Source: Kiritimatiellota bacterium (GTDB taxonomy: Bacteria; Verrucomicrobiota; Lentisphaeria; Oligosphaerales; JAADHN01). Taken from it: a stretch of DNA of 64,000 bases. The position numbers and the translations under genes were made by a program. Of the stretch, positions 46,112 through 55,118 are shown piece after piece; the stretch's first letter is position 1; every line of letters begins with the position of its first letter. The notes under the pieces are model-generated. The model did not search any database, was not told where the DNA came from, and was given only the letters and a program-made list of their open reading frames with translations. Location: assembly GCA_013151865.1 (NCBI GenBank), contig JAADHN010000049.1, positions 302-64,301 of the forward strand, given 5' to 3'.

Positions 46112-48064
46112 TCAGTGTCGGGCGGCGCCCCATGGAAGTCGGGAGCGGTCCCTGAAGGGCCCCTCGCGAAGCGTGAGAAGCAGTCGATCATCCGGCGCCC
46201 ATGGCGCTTCCCAGAGCTGGAGGTACGAAAAGAGCACGACGCCTTGCACGCCGTGTTTGCGTACGGCCGCGATCTGGTCCAGCAACTCGTATGGTGAGAT
46301 CAGGCCGCCTCGGGCCGTTTCCGGGTAGAGAATAAGGCCCGGACAATGGCGGACCTTTATTCGCGCCTGGATCTGTCGGACGGTCCTATCGACAAACTCT
46401 GTTTGTTGAGCATAGACCATCGGGCAGATCATGTCCAGGAGACCATCGTCGACCCACGAATACCACTGATGCGAGGCGCCCGGATCCATCTCCGGCGCGG
46501 GGTCGAGGTTGAAGCACTGCAGCGCGGCCGAAATCGTGATTTCTGGCCTCGCCCTCCGGGCCGCCTCAACGATTTCCCGTACGAGCGCCTTGATCAACTC
46601 GGTGCGCCACTTGTAGAGGGCTTGAGCCGCCTTTGGACCCGATTTCTTGCGGGGGTCGTATCCGTGCTTCTGCCGGAACTGCGCCATGCTGCGCTCGCTG
46701 TAGCCGCCTTTCGTTCCTTCCCAATCGAGCTGAAGCCCGTCGACCGGGAACCGTGTGATGATCCTGACGGCTTCCGCCGCCAGTGCCGCCCTGGCCTGAG
46801 GGTGCGCCGGGTCCAACTGAGGCAGAGGCTTCCCATTGCGACCGCAGTCCGCCCAATCCGGATGCGACTTCAGCAGAACGTTGTCACGCTTCCGGGGGAC
46901 TGCGTGCGCCGGCAGCCAAGTCCAAAGGTGGACTTCGATGCCCGCGCCGTGCGCCAGCTTCAAGAACGTGCGAAATGCGGCTTCCGCATCTCTGTTGCCG
47001 TCATCTCCCAGAAAGCCTGCCGCCTGTGGGAAGAGGGCATTGATGTTCGCCGACGTGAGATTGGCGAAGAACCGTGCAAGGGCCTGTTTCCCTCGCAGAC
47101 GTCCGTTGCTTCCGATCCAGACCCCCCGAAGTTCCACATCCTTGGTCGGCGCGACCGCCGCGGCCGCACGCCAGCCGAGCCGTTCCGCTTCCGACAGGAG
47201 ACGGACGGCCTTCTCCGGTTCTGCATCGGCAAGGGCTTTGGCCCGCCCCAACCGTGTCTCGGCGGCAGCCAGCAGCGATGCAGCCCGCAGCCGCCCCGGA
47301 GTGTCTCCCGGACAATCGGCGATGTGCTTCCGACTGATCTGCAAGGCACTGGCGACTCGCGCGAAGGCACTCTCCCGATCACGGATAATGGTCAGAGAGG
47401 CGCCGTTGAGTTCCACCCGGTCTCCCACGGCGCATTCAGATGCGATCCAAGCACTTCCTCTCCCATGCCCGGAGAGCACGAAGCCGTTGTCGGGGATGGT
47501 GCTGTTCCCCCCGGTGATGGCCGTGATACGTCCGCCGGCGACGACGGCTTCGCGGCCGAAGATGTTGGTGCCTGTTGTGGCGCCGCGTTTTGGGGTGAAC
47601 ACAACGAGTTGGTTCGTCTGTCGCCCTCCCGCAGGGAGACTCCGCGGAGGGTCGATGGCATCGACCTCGCGTTCCGTGCGCCGCTCGTCGAAGGCAGGCG
47701 CAGGTTCGAGCCGCACCCGAGCCCCTTGTGGGAGGTGCCGTTTGATCCATGTCGCGGCGCGACCGTGCCCCGTCAGAGCGTACCCGTCCGCAGGTATGGC
47801 GGCGGCGCCCGACCGAACGACCTGTTCCACACGACCAGAGCGCACGATCGCCGTCCAGCACCAGCGATTTGCGGGAGTGGCCTCGCCCCAAGCTGAGGTG
47901 AACCGGACCATGGCGTCGGTGGTGATGGGGACATTTTCCCACTGTACCGGACGTCGAGCCCCATCCTCGGCAACAACGATCTGACGGGATTGCTGCGCCT
48001 GCGCTTCCCCTGGGATCGCGAGCATAAAGGCCATGACGCCGGCAAAACGGAGTTGGGGTCCCAT
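46112..48064 (-). CDS. Secreted GHL10-type glycoside hydrolase-like protein
   Basis: The 650-residue product has a signal peptide (LRFAGVMAFMLAIPGEAQA). Residues about 30-215 contain two copies of a unit, IPADGYALTGHGRAATWI and IPDNGFVLSGHGRGSAWI, each followed by VRLEP or VELNG. After a helical linker comes the GHL10 barrel (PF02638-like) from ELRGVWIGSNGRL (about 315) through HLWTWLPAHAVP, FPVDGLQLDWEG, ISAALQCF and MICPMVYAQ. Members are thought to act on glycans, but few are characterised. AAAGGA precedes the ATG. It is divergent from a gene with a similar barrel. Confidence 0.8.
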   Translation of the reverse strand: MGPQLRFAGVMAFMLAIPGEAQAQQSRQIVVAEDGARRPVQWENVPITTDAMVRFTSAWGEATPANRWCWTAIVRSGRVEQVVRSGAAAIPADGYALTGHGRAATWIKRHLPQGARVRLEPAPAFDERRTEREVDAIDPPRSLPAGGRQTNQLVVFTPKRGATTGTNIFGREAVVAGGRITAITGGNSTIPDNGFVLSGHGRGSAWIASECAVGDRVELNGASLTIIRDRESAFARVASALQISRKHIADCPGDTPGRLRAASLLAAAETRLGRAKALADAEPEKAVRLLSEAERLGWRAAAAVAPTKDVELRGVWIGSNGRLRGKQALARFFANLTSANINALFPQAAGFLGDDGNRDAEAAFRTFLKLAHGAGIEVHLWTWLPAHAVPRKRDNVLLKSHPDWADCGRNGKPLPQLDPAHPQARAALAAEAVRIITRFPVDGLQLDWEGTKGGYSERSMAQFRQKHGYDPRKKSGPKAAQALYKWRTELIKALVREIVEAARRARPEITISAALQCFNLDPAPEMDPGASHQWYSWVDDGLLDMICPMVYAQQTEFVDRTVRQIQARIKVRHCPGLILYPETARGGLISPYELLDQIAAVRKHGVQGVVLFSYLQLWEAPWAPDDRLLLTLREGPFRDRSRLPWGAARH

Positions 48065-48413
48065 CGTTCATGTCCTTTTTGAGGCGCCAGGATTTCCGCT
48101 CGCAATGTGCCACGGGGAAAGATGCGCAACAATCCGACAATTCCAAGCTCTGACGAAAAAGCCCCCGGGGGATGGTGGTATGGTTAAGGCGGTTCCACAA
48201 ACCAGCCAAGCCACCCCAAAAAGAGGCCCATCTGTGAAGTATTTCGCCAGTCCGTTTTGGCGAGTCATCGGGACGCGAGCGCTTTGATCCCTGTGTGTCG
48301 GAACTTGCGCCGCGAGCCGACGAGACGCAAAGCCAAGCCTGTCCTGCCGCGGCCCAAGGCGCGAAGACGGAAGCCTCGCGAACGATACGGGGCAGAAGCG
48401 TGGAGCAGGGTCC
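48065..48413. other. Divergent intergenic region, left part
   Basis: Upstream DNA of the GHL10 gene. It contains CCCCCGGGGG near 48165, a loop-less palindrome that I do not take for a terminator. No gene is visible. Confidence 0.35.
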
Positions 48414-48442
48414 TTGTCCGAGCGTCTGCCACCCTTTATTAT
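48414..48442 (+). promoter_or_regulatory. Sigma-70 type promoter
   Basis: TTGTCC (48414-48419, four of six) and TATTAT (48437-48442, five of six) are separated by exactly 17 bases. A transcript would begin near 48449 and reach the start codon at 48559 after about 110 bases. Confidence 0.5.
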
Positions 48443-48558
48443 GATGGGATTCGTCACGACGGCGCCCGGCGGAAGCCGCTTCCCGACGTGGAGTTCCTGA
48501 AAAGTTCTCCGGACAGACGTGATCTCACGTGTTCGTTCGCTAAGGAGTCCGAGCCGCC

Positions 48559-50184
48559 ATGTCAGTTTTTCGTGATCCCGATTTGCGGTCCGTGCCTATC
48601 ACGCTTTCGCCGGCGCATCTGAAGGCGCTCGACCGTCGCCGCCGGCTGGTTCTGCAGGAAGATGCCAACATGCCCTTCGAGGCCTTCCGACTGCCATTCG
48701 ACCGATGGCTGGATTTCCGCTTCCGGCATTGCGATCATTCGAAGTCCCAGATCGACGGCATCTGGTGGGATATCGGCCTCGCCGAGGACACCTATGCAGT
48801 CTACGAAAGCCGACTTCTGCCACGGTTGCGCCTGGACGGCTTCGACGACTGGTGTGAGCAGGGCGTCGACTGGCCGGCCGAACTCGTTCGTGCCTGTCAT
48901 GCCCGCGGCCTCGAGGCGTTCTGGAACAATCGTGTGTGTCCGGTGGATTTTCCGCAGCCATTCCGGTCCGGGCGGCGCCTGCCCCACGACCACCCTGACC
49001 GCCTCAACCCCATCAAGCAGGCGCACCCGGATTGGGTCAATCCCTGCTGGTGGCCGCAGGGCCTGTGGAACTTGGCCGTGCATGACGTCAGGGAACGCAA
49101 GACGGCCATCCTGCGCGAGTTGCTGGAACGGTACGCGTTCGATGGTATTCAACTGGACTTCGCGCGCCACACCCCTTGCCTGCCGCCTGGACGCGAGTGG
49201 GAGTTGCGCGATCACGCCACCGCATTCGTGCGCATGGTGCGCCTGATGATGCTCGAGGTGGAACGCGTCACGGGACATCCCCGGTTGCTGGCCGTACGCA
49301 TCGGCGAAACCGTTCCAGGAAACCACCTGGACGGCTTTGAGGTGGAACGCTGGACCGAAGAGGATCTGGTCGATATTCTCACCCTCGGGGGGCGCACCAC
49401 AACCCTCGATGTGGCCGCATTCTCGGAACTGGTCCGAGATCACCCGGCCAGACTTTGCGCCTGCTTCGACGGGCACCATGCCACCGACGGATATTACTTC
49501 CCGGGCGCAGACTATTTCCGTGCCGTGTTCCGCAACTTCCGCCTGCAAGGCGTCGATACCATCAGCCTTTTCAACTGGGCCTGTGCACCCCCCGACGCCT
49601 ACGACGAGTTCGGGCTGCCCGGGGTAATGAAGTGCGCCGGCCACACCGAGATGACCCGTGCCGCGGGAACGCTGGACACCCTCTGCGGAGACCGTCTGTA
49701 TGCCGTGGAGCGCAGAGGTGGCTATCCCTGGGCCGGCAACTATCTCTACCGCAACGACGACCGCCCTTTGCCCGCCCCCATTCCGGAAAACGGTCGGCGC
49801 CTTGAGCTGCCCTGTTTCGTCTACGACGATCTCGCAACGGCCGCCGCCGTCCGCGAGATCGTTTTGCAACTGATCGTGAGGGGGGCCGATGACCGAGCAG
49901 CTCTCACCCTCCTCCTCGACAAAACCCCACTGTGCGAACTCCGCAGAGATCCCACCTGGACGGACTCGCAGATCTACGGGGACAAGCCGCAGCCCACCGC
50001 CGGTTCCTGGTCTGCTTATGCCCGGACCGATCCCGATCAGGATCTGCTGCGGGTCGAGTTCCGGGCGCCCCGGGCGGCATTTCGACCGGGGGAGAACACG
50101 GTTTCCGTTTCCCTGTCGGACAGGGGCGCCACAGGTGGGCTCGTCCCGGTCGTCGAGAAGCTCGAAATCCGAGTGCGCTACTGA
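48559..50184 (+). CDS. Cytosolic GHL10-like TIM-barrel protein, unknown substrate
   Basis: The 541-residue protein has no signal peptide. Residues about 60-350 look like a barrel related to the GHL10/hypothetical glycosidase group: DGIWWDIGLAEDTYAVYES, LVRACHARGLEAFWNNR, FDGIQLDFARHTPCLPP, and FRLQGVDTISLFNW. A C-terminal beta-sandwich follows from about 440. TAAGGAG precedes the ATG. The barrel mirrors that of the divergent secreted protein, which suggests a periplasmic/cytosolic pair acting on one substrate. I do not recognise the family precisely. The last gene part carries an exact 13-bp motif. Confidence 0.6.
   Translation: MSVFRDPDLRSVPITLSPAHLKALDRRRRLVLQEDANMPFEAFRLPFDRWLDFRFRHCDHSKSQIDGIWWDIGLAEDTYAVYESRLLPRLRLDGFDDWCEQGVDWPAELVRACHARGLEAFWNNRVCPVDFPQPFRSGRRLPHDHPDRLNPIKQAHPDWVNPCWWPQGLWNLAVHDVRERKTAILRELLERYAFDGIQLDFARHTPCLPPGREWELRDHATAFVRMVRLMMLEVERVTGHPRLLAVRIGETVPGNHLDGFEVERWTEEDLVDILTLGGRTTTLDVAAFSELVRDHPARLCACFDGHHATDGYYFPGADYFRAVFRNFRLQGVDTISLFNWACAPPDAYDEFGLPGVMKCAGHTEMTRAAGTLDTLCGDRLYAVERRGGYPWAGNYLYRNDDRPLPAPIPENGRRLELPCFVYDDLATAAAVREIVLQLIVRGADDRAALTLLLDKTPLCELRRDPTWTDSQIYGDKPQPTAGSWSAYARTDPDQDLLRVEFRAPRAAFRPGENTVSVSLSDRGATGGLVPVVEKLEIRVRY
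49933..49945 (-). repeat. Iterated 13-bp motif, exact copy
   Basis: Near the 3' end of the preceding gene, antisense to it; the coding strand reads C-E-L-R-R. Confidence 0.65.
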
Positions 50185-50770
50185 CCTGACCGGGACAGCC
50201 TTCAAGTCCCGTCTCCGCACACCGCGCCCAACCGGAACCGCCGCCCCAGGGAACTGCAGGCGCCGGCCGGCAATATCGCGGCTGCCTTTGCGGCATTCGA
50301 GCCGAGTGCGTGCACTCTGTCCGGGCGGGCGACGGCCCATGCCGAGGCTCTCCCGGGGGTCGGCAGGGCGCCGCGCACGGCCAGCGGGTGGTCCTGCGGG
50401 ACGGCCGTACGATTCCGGCGTCTCCGTATCCGGGCGCGAGCATCCTCCGTCATGCGCTCCCGGACTTGCCGTGGTGTCCGGTTCTCCGCACACTCAATTC
50501 CGCAGTATCCGACTATCCCGACAAGGAAGGCGTGGTACAGTTCGCCCCGCGGACCAGGATCGTTTTTGCCATTGGGCCGGGGAAGACCGTTCCGATCCAT
50601 CGGGGGAGCGGTACCGGTTTTTCACAATCCCACAGGAGGGTGCAGCCATCGTCCGCGCGCCACAGCAATCGTCTTCCGTCACCGTCGGCCCCGAGCCGGT
50701 CCGACCGGAAAACGGGAGCAAACCAAGTGCAGGCGGAGACGCCGCGGCGTTTCTGACCCGAGATCTGCGG

Positions 50771-51898
50771 ATGTGGGCTCTGCGCGGGGCCATGTTCCTG
50801 ATTCTGCTCGGCGCCGCCGTGATCTGGATTTACGCGGGCGTGTGGATGAAGGAACAGGGAATGGGGGAGACCTTCATCGGCATGTTGGCTGGATTCGGCA
50901 GCGCGCTGGCTGCCGGACTGGGGTTGCTGTGGGGGTGGCTTTCGGACCGCACCGGCAAGAGCACTGCCATTGTGGTTGCGGGCTGTTTGCTGACCGGTGC
51001 GTCTCTGGCAGTGCTGGCTCAGAGTCGGGCGGCCCCGGGGTTCGTGTTGTATCAGGCGTTGGCGGCCGGCGGCTTGGCCGCGACCATGTCGATCATGCCT
51101 CTGCTCGCCCTCACGCTGATCGGCGAGCGACATTCCGGCGCGGGGTACGGCCGCTTCCGCATCTTCGGCTCATTCGGGTACATGTTTGCGCTGTACATCC
51201 TGGCCGCATTGGTGCCGGGGATATCCCGGTTGTGCTTGACCGCGTCGCTCCTCATCATGCTCGGCACGGTCCCGCTGGTCCTGGCCAACATTCAGCCCCG
51301 CCGCCACGTCCGGCGCCTCGGGTTCTCCGCTCTGACCCGGCATCCGGCCATGGCGGGTTTTCTTGTCGCCGTGTTTTTTACATCGATGGGTGGTCCGGCG
51401 GTCTTCACGTTTCTCAGTCTGTACGGCAAGCGGCTCGGGATGGATCAAGTCGCCATTGGCCGCCTGATGGGCATGTGCGGCGTTGTGGCGCTGGTAGGAT
51501 TGCCGGCCATGGGGTCGCTGGCCGACCGATTCGGGCCGCGACGCGTTATGCTGATCGGCTTCACGGCCATGCCGATCCGCATTCTGCTCCAGGCCGTGGC
51601 CCGGGGACCCGGGGGACTGTATCTGGCCCAACTCCTGCACCTTTTCACCTGGGCGGGTCCGGAAGTCACGGCCTATCTCTATGTGACGAAGCTTGCGGGC
51701 AAACGGGATCGGGGCGTGGCAATCTCCGCGCTGGTGACGACTCGGACCCTGGGGCAATTTGCCGGGAATCCTCTCTGCGGCTGGCTCGCCGAGCACGCCG
51801 GATACCGCACCATGTTTCTGACTATGGCGGCCGTATCGGCTTTCGGGCTTCTCCTGTTCGTCCTGTTCAGCCGAACGCCGCCGGCGTCGGAATTGTGA
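50771..51898 (+). CDS. MFS transporter of the LacY/nucleoside-permease-like branch
   Basis: From the ATG at 50771 the product is 375 residues with eleven or twelve membrane helices. GLLWGWLSDRTGKSTAIVV is the loop 2-3 signature and GLPAMGSLADRFGPRRVMLIG its repeat in the second half. The helix pattern resembles MFS_1-like sugar or nucleoside permeases, so sugar uptake from the surrounding glycosidases is plausible. The open frame extends back, and a consensus AGGAGG (50634-50639) stands eight bases before an in-frame ATC at 50648, not before 50771. A noncanonical start would add 41 residues. Confidence 0.8.
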   Translation: MWALRGAMFLILLGAAVIWIYAGVWMKEQGMGETFIGMLAGFGSALAAGLGLLWGWLSDRTGKSTAIVVAGCLLTGASLAVLAQSRAAPGFVLYQALAAGGLAATMSIMPLLALTLIGERHSGAGYGRFRIFGSFGYMFALYILAALVPGISRLCLTASLLIMLGTVPLVLANIQPRRHVRRLGFSALTRHPAMAGFLVAVFFTSMGGPAVFTFLSLYGKRLGMDQVAIGRLMGMCGVVALVGLPAMGSLADRFGPRRVMLIGFTAMPIRILLQAVARGPGGLYLAQLLHLFTWAGPEVTAYLYVTKLAGKRDRGVAISALVTTRTLGQFAGNPLCGWLAEHAGYRTMFLTMAAVSAFGLLLFVLFSRTPPASEL

Positions 51899-51936
51899 GC
51901 CTCGGGCCGTACCGAGTGCTTGCTGCGGCTCGGGGC

Positions 51937-54798
51937 TCAGGTTTCGACGGCAACGCGGGGCCAAGGCATGACGGGAAGGGCCCGGGCCCTGGGGAGTTGC
52001 CGGCCGGCGAGCAAGTCTGCGGTCACGTTCGCCCATGCCGGCGCCTTCGCTTTGGGGGGCGCGGTCTTCAGGGCTTCCCCGGTGCGCCACCATACTTGCC
52101 GACGCTTGCCGCCGCACGTCCATTCGAACGAAAACAGACCGCGGCGATGTTCGACCGGGCCGACCCGGGCGGCGTCCCTGGCGAGTTCGTTCCAGAGCGC
52201 TCCGGCGCGGAGGCGCGGTGTGGGATCCAGGTGGCGGTCGAGCAGTCCGCCGGCATCGTCGGTCCCGAGCCACCAGAACAGCGGAACACGGGCACTGAAA
52301 GCCAGGGCCAACAGGCGGAGGAAACGTGCGGTCCGGAGCGGCTCGGGCACCCGTTGGAAGCAGGCCGCCTCCACCCACAGATCAAGGTCGCGGGCCGCGC
52401 AATACCCCTGGGCGCGCTGCAGTGCAGGCCACAATCGCTCTTCCGGCGGGGTTTGAACGGAGGTCCATACCGTCACTGCCGCCGCACCTGCGGCGCGGGC
52501 GGCATCGAGGTACTGCTCGAATTCCCGAGCCCGGTCCGAGACAGCGGCCAGCGGCCAACGGCCGACGGTGAGTTCGGCGTGTGGCAGGGCGTCTTTTGCA
52601 AGGATGCACCGGCGCCGGACGACGTCCGGGCCGGCCGGGACCCAGGAGGTGAGCGGCGCGGCGGGACTGGCGGCATGGCCGTTTTCCACCAGGAGGCGTC
52701 GGACGTCCTTTCGGCGGCGCACCAGCTGGAGCATTCGGTCGCCCGTCGCCTCGGCCAGCGGGAGGGTCCAGATCGTCTCGGTATTCCGCAGGGGCCGGTG
52801 GTCGAGCGTGTCCCGAATGGCGTCTCCGTCGACGGCCGAGTCGTCGATCCGCACCAGGCTCCAACGACTGCCGAGCACCTCCGGCAGTCGCCACTCGATG
52901 TCGTAGGCGGTGGATGAGGTGCGGGGTCGCCCATGTCGGTTGCGCGTCTGGCGGAACACCGTCCGCGGCAACCCCGTGACCGTATTGAGCGCCGTGGCGG
53001 TCGAACCGGCCGGTGTGCCGGCCAGGAGTCGGGGGCCCATGTCCCGGGTCTTGCGGGCAGAGGGCAAGGGGCGTTCACGCTCGTACGTATTGACCCAGAT
53101 GCCATGCCAGCGTCGGTCCCGAAGACGGACGACCAGCCAGCCGATTTTGTACGGGTCGTAAATCTCGGCCGCACCGGGCAGGCGGGTGCCGTCTTCCGGA
53201 AAGTTCCGGTTGAATGTACTTGAATTGAGGGTCACAATCTCAAGATTGCGCCAGCGGTTGCTGAACGGGAAATGCGTATGGCCGCAGAACAGGACGGCCA
53301 CGCCGTTCTTGTGCAGCAGATCCAGGAGGCGGTCCCGAGCGGGCGGGTAGATGGGTTCGTAATTGCCCTCGACCGGTTCGTCGGGCGTGCGCCAGAACGG
53401 CGGGTTGTGGATAAAAGCGAAACGTGCGCGCGCATCCCGGGCCGCGGCGAGTTCGCGTTCGAGAAAGGTCCATTGGGCGGCTTCGTCCGGTAGGCCCGAA
53501 TTCATGAGGCTGCCGTTTATTACCGTGAAGTGGTACGGCCCGTGTCGGAAGGCGTAGTAATCCCGCCCAAAGGCTTTGCGGTAGGCCCGAATGAAGGCCG
53601 GCTTGACCGCCCGGCGCGCGTCCTCGCCGGGACCGAAGACCTGCATGGGGAGCTGGTCGCCGACATCATGGTTGCCGGGGGTCAAGTACACCGGCACGGT
53701 AAGACGCTTGTGCATCTTCACGGCATTGGTGCATTGGTCGCGGAAGATTTCACGGTCCGGGAATGTGGTGATGATGTCGCCGCAATTGACGACAAAAGCC
53801 GGTTTCAAGGCGTTGATCTGGTCGATCATCGCTTCCACGCGCCAGTTGTGGCAGTACTGCCCTTCCTCGCCCGGAGCGCCGATGTGCGTGTCGGTGAACA
53901 GGGCGAAAGTCAGGTCCGCGGCAGGCAGCAGGACGTCCGACGCCGGCGGGGCCGGGCGGTGACGGGTGCGGCCGAATCGGCTTTCGAAAGGCTCCATGGT
54001 AGTGCCGGGGAGCACGCCGGCGCGAAGCCGCTGCCGGTCGTACTGGAATAGGCGTTGGATTTCGGCTTCGGAGAGGGCCCGGTCGTAGACGCGGACCTCG
54101 TCCAGGTCGCCGTCGAGCGAATTCACTTGTCGGCCCAAGGTCAGTTCCCCTTTGGCGCGCTGGATGGCGCCGGCACGGGGACGCGCCGCGGCAAGTCGGC
54201 CGTTCAAGTAAATGGCCATGCGCCGGCCGTCGTACACCCCGGCCACGTGGTACCATTGCTTTACTCGAATCGCATCGGGGGTTATGACGGGGCCCCAGCC
54301 CTCGGTGAATATGTGGAAGCTCGGCCGCATCCCACTCGAGATGCGCAGCAGGTAGGAATTCCCCGCCGAAACGATTCCAGCGCCCTCTACGCCGCTCATG
54401 TCCTCCGTCGGTCGGACCCAGCAGGCGACCGTCACCGCCCTCTCGGGGGACAGGTCCGCTGTAATGGGCGTGGCGGCTTTCCACCCGGGCGCCCCCGGAA
54501 AACGCAGTGCGCTTCCCACGGCGCCCGGGACGGCTGTCAGCCCGGCAAGGTCAAGCTCGTGTCCATTGCCGGTCGCGTCCCCGCCCGGATCGCCGGGGGC
54601 TTGGCTGTCGAAGTTCCACCACGCAACCAGACCGCGTTCCGGCGGCGCGCCGGCCGCAGATGCGACCGTGGTCAGGCCGGGCACGACGGCGGCGAGCCAA
54701 GCCATACGCTGAATGGCCTGGCGCCGATCCATTCCGGCCTCAAAGCAGGCCGCCCCCCGGGACTCGCGGGGCGGTGGGGTAGGGGATGAATGTTTCAT
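51937..54798 (-). CDS. Exported LamG plus metallophosphoesterase protein
   Basis: The 953-residue product has a Tat-like N-terminus (MDRRQAIQRMAWLAAVVPG at residue 23). Residues about 55-270 form a LamG/concanavalin-type domain (LVAWWNFDSQ to LDEVRVYDRALSEAEIQRLF). A calcineurin-like phosphoesterase follows, with FTDTHIG, NCGDI, TPGNHD, FAFIHNPPFW and CGHTHFPFS covering the metal ligands. The C-terminal third is not recognised. It likely removes phosphate from a glycan or phosphodiester outside the cytoplasm, guided by the sugar-binding domain. AGGAG stands 12 bases before the ATG. A short frame upstream ends on this start as ATGA. Confidence 0.82.
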   Translation of the reverse strand: MKHSSPTPPPRESRGAACFEAGMDRRQAIQRMAWLAAVVPGLTTVASAAGAPPERGLVAWWNFDSQAPGDPGGDATGNGHELDLAGLTAVPGAVGSALRFPGAPGWKAATPITADLSPERAVTVACWVRPTEDMSGVEGAGIVSAGNSYLLRISSGMRPSFHIFTEGWGPVITPDAIRVKQWYHVAGVYDGRRMAIYLNGRLAAARPRAGAIQRAKGELTLGRQVNSLDGDLDEVRVYDRALSEAEIQRLFQYDRQRLRAGVLPGTTMEPFESRFGRTRHRPAPPASDVLLPAADLTFALFTDTHIGAPGEEGQYCHNWRVEAMIDQINALKPAFVVNCGDIITTFPDREIFRDQCTNAVKMHKRLTVPVYLTPGNHDVGDQLPMQVFGPGEDARRAVKPAFIRAYRKAFGRDYYAFRHGPYHFTVINGSLMNSGLPDEAAQWTFLERELAAARDARARFAFIHNPPFWRTPDEPVEGNYEPIYPPARDRLLDLLHKNGVAVLFCGHTHFPFSNRWRNLEIVTLNSSTFNRNFPEDGTRLPGAAEIYDPYKIGWLVVRLRDRRWHGIWVNTYERERPLPSARKTRDMGPRLLAGTPAGSTATALNTVTGLPRTVFRQTRNRHGRPRTSSTAYDIEWRLPEVLGSRWSLVRIDDSAVDGDAIRDTLDHRPLRNTETIWTLPLAEATGDRMLQLVRRRKDVRRLLVENGHAASPAAPLTSWVPAGPDVVRRRCILAKDALPHAELTVGRWPLAAVSDRAREFEQYLDAARAAGAAAVTVWTSVQTPPEERLWPALQRAQGYCAARDLDLWVEAACFQRVPEPLRTARFLRLLALAFSARVPLFWWLGTDDAGGLLDRHLDPTPRLRAGALWNELARDAARVGPVEHRRGLFSFEWTCGGKRRQVWWRTGEALKTAPPKAKAPAWANVTADLLAGRQLPRARALPVMPWPRVAVET

Positions 54799-54892
54799 GA
54801 CAAGAGTGTCTCCTGCTTACACGGCAACCGGCGATGCGCCCCCGAGTGCCGCGGTCCGGGGGATGATCGTTTCACGACAAAAGTGTCTCCTG
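54782..54892 (-). repeat. Duplicated translation-initiation region
   Basis: Two imperfect direct repeats of 34 bases lie at 54782-54815 and 54859-54892, 77 bases apart. Each holds CAGGAGACACT, a start codon (ATG in one, GTG in the other) and the codons for K-x-S-S-P. The pair looks like a local duplication of the ribosome site and first codons. Confidence 0.6.
54795..54875 (-). CDS. Short coupled leader frame before the phosphoesterase
   Basis: A GTG at 54875 behind AGGAG starts a 26-codon frame whose TGA overlaps the phosphoesterase ATG as ATGA. The peptide is basic and has no family match. The frame may only be a relic of the duplicated start region, yet the overlap would couple translation. 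Confidence 0.35.
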   Translation of the reverse strand: MKRSSPGPRHSGAHRRLPCKQETLLS

Positions 54893-55118
54893 TCTGAGCC
54901 CGTCCGATAAAAGATCGTGATTCATCGTCGGGCGTGTTGAGGCTCTGTGAGTCACACAGTAACACTCGACAAGTCTTGAGCACGGAAGCGCCCACGCACC
55001 CTTTTTCGGAGGGGGGCTGCCTGTCGGACCGAAACCGTCGAATTCAGGGCTCCGGGACCGTCCGCCTGAAATCCCGATCCCGGGCCACGCATCGCGGCCT
55101 GCACGGCATTGCAATCGA
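54876..55118. other. Gap between phosphoesterase and anion permease
   Basis: I find no gene or promoter pair here. The composition falls from GC-rich to AT-rich across it, at about 55,120. Confidence 0.35.

Noticed and set aside
48160-48180. CCCCCGGGGG followed by T run on the minus strand as a terminator
   Set aside because: The palindrome has no room for a loop, so the usable stem would be only three or four pairs.
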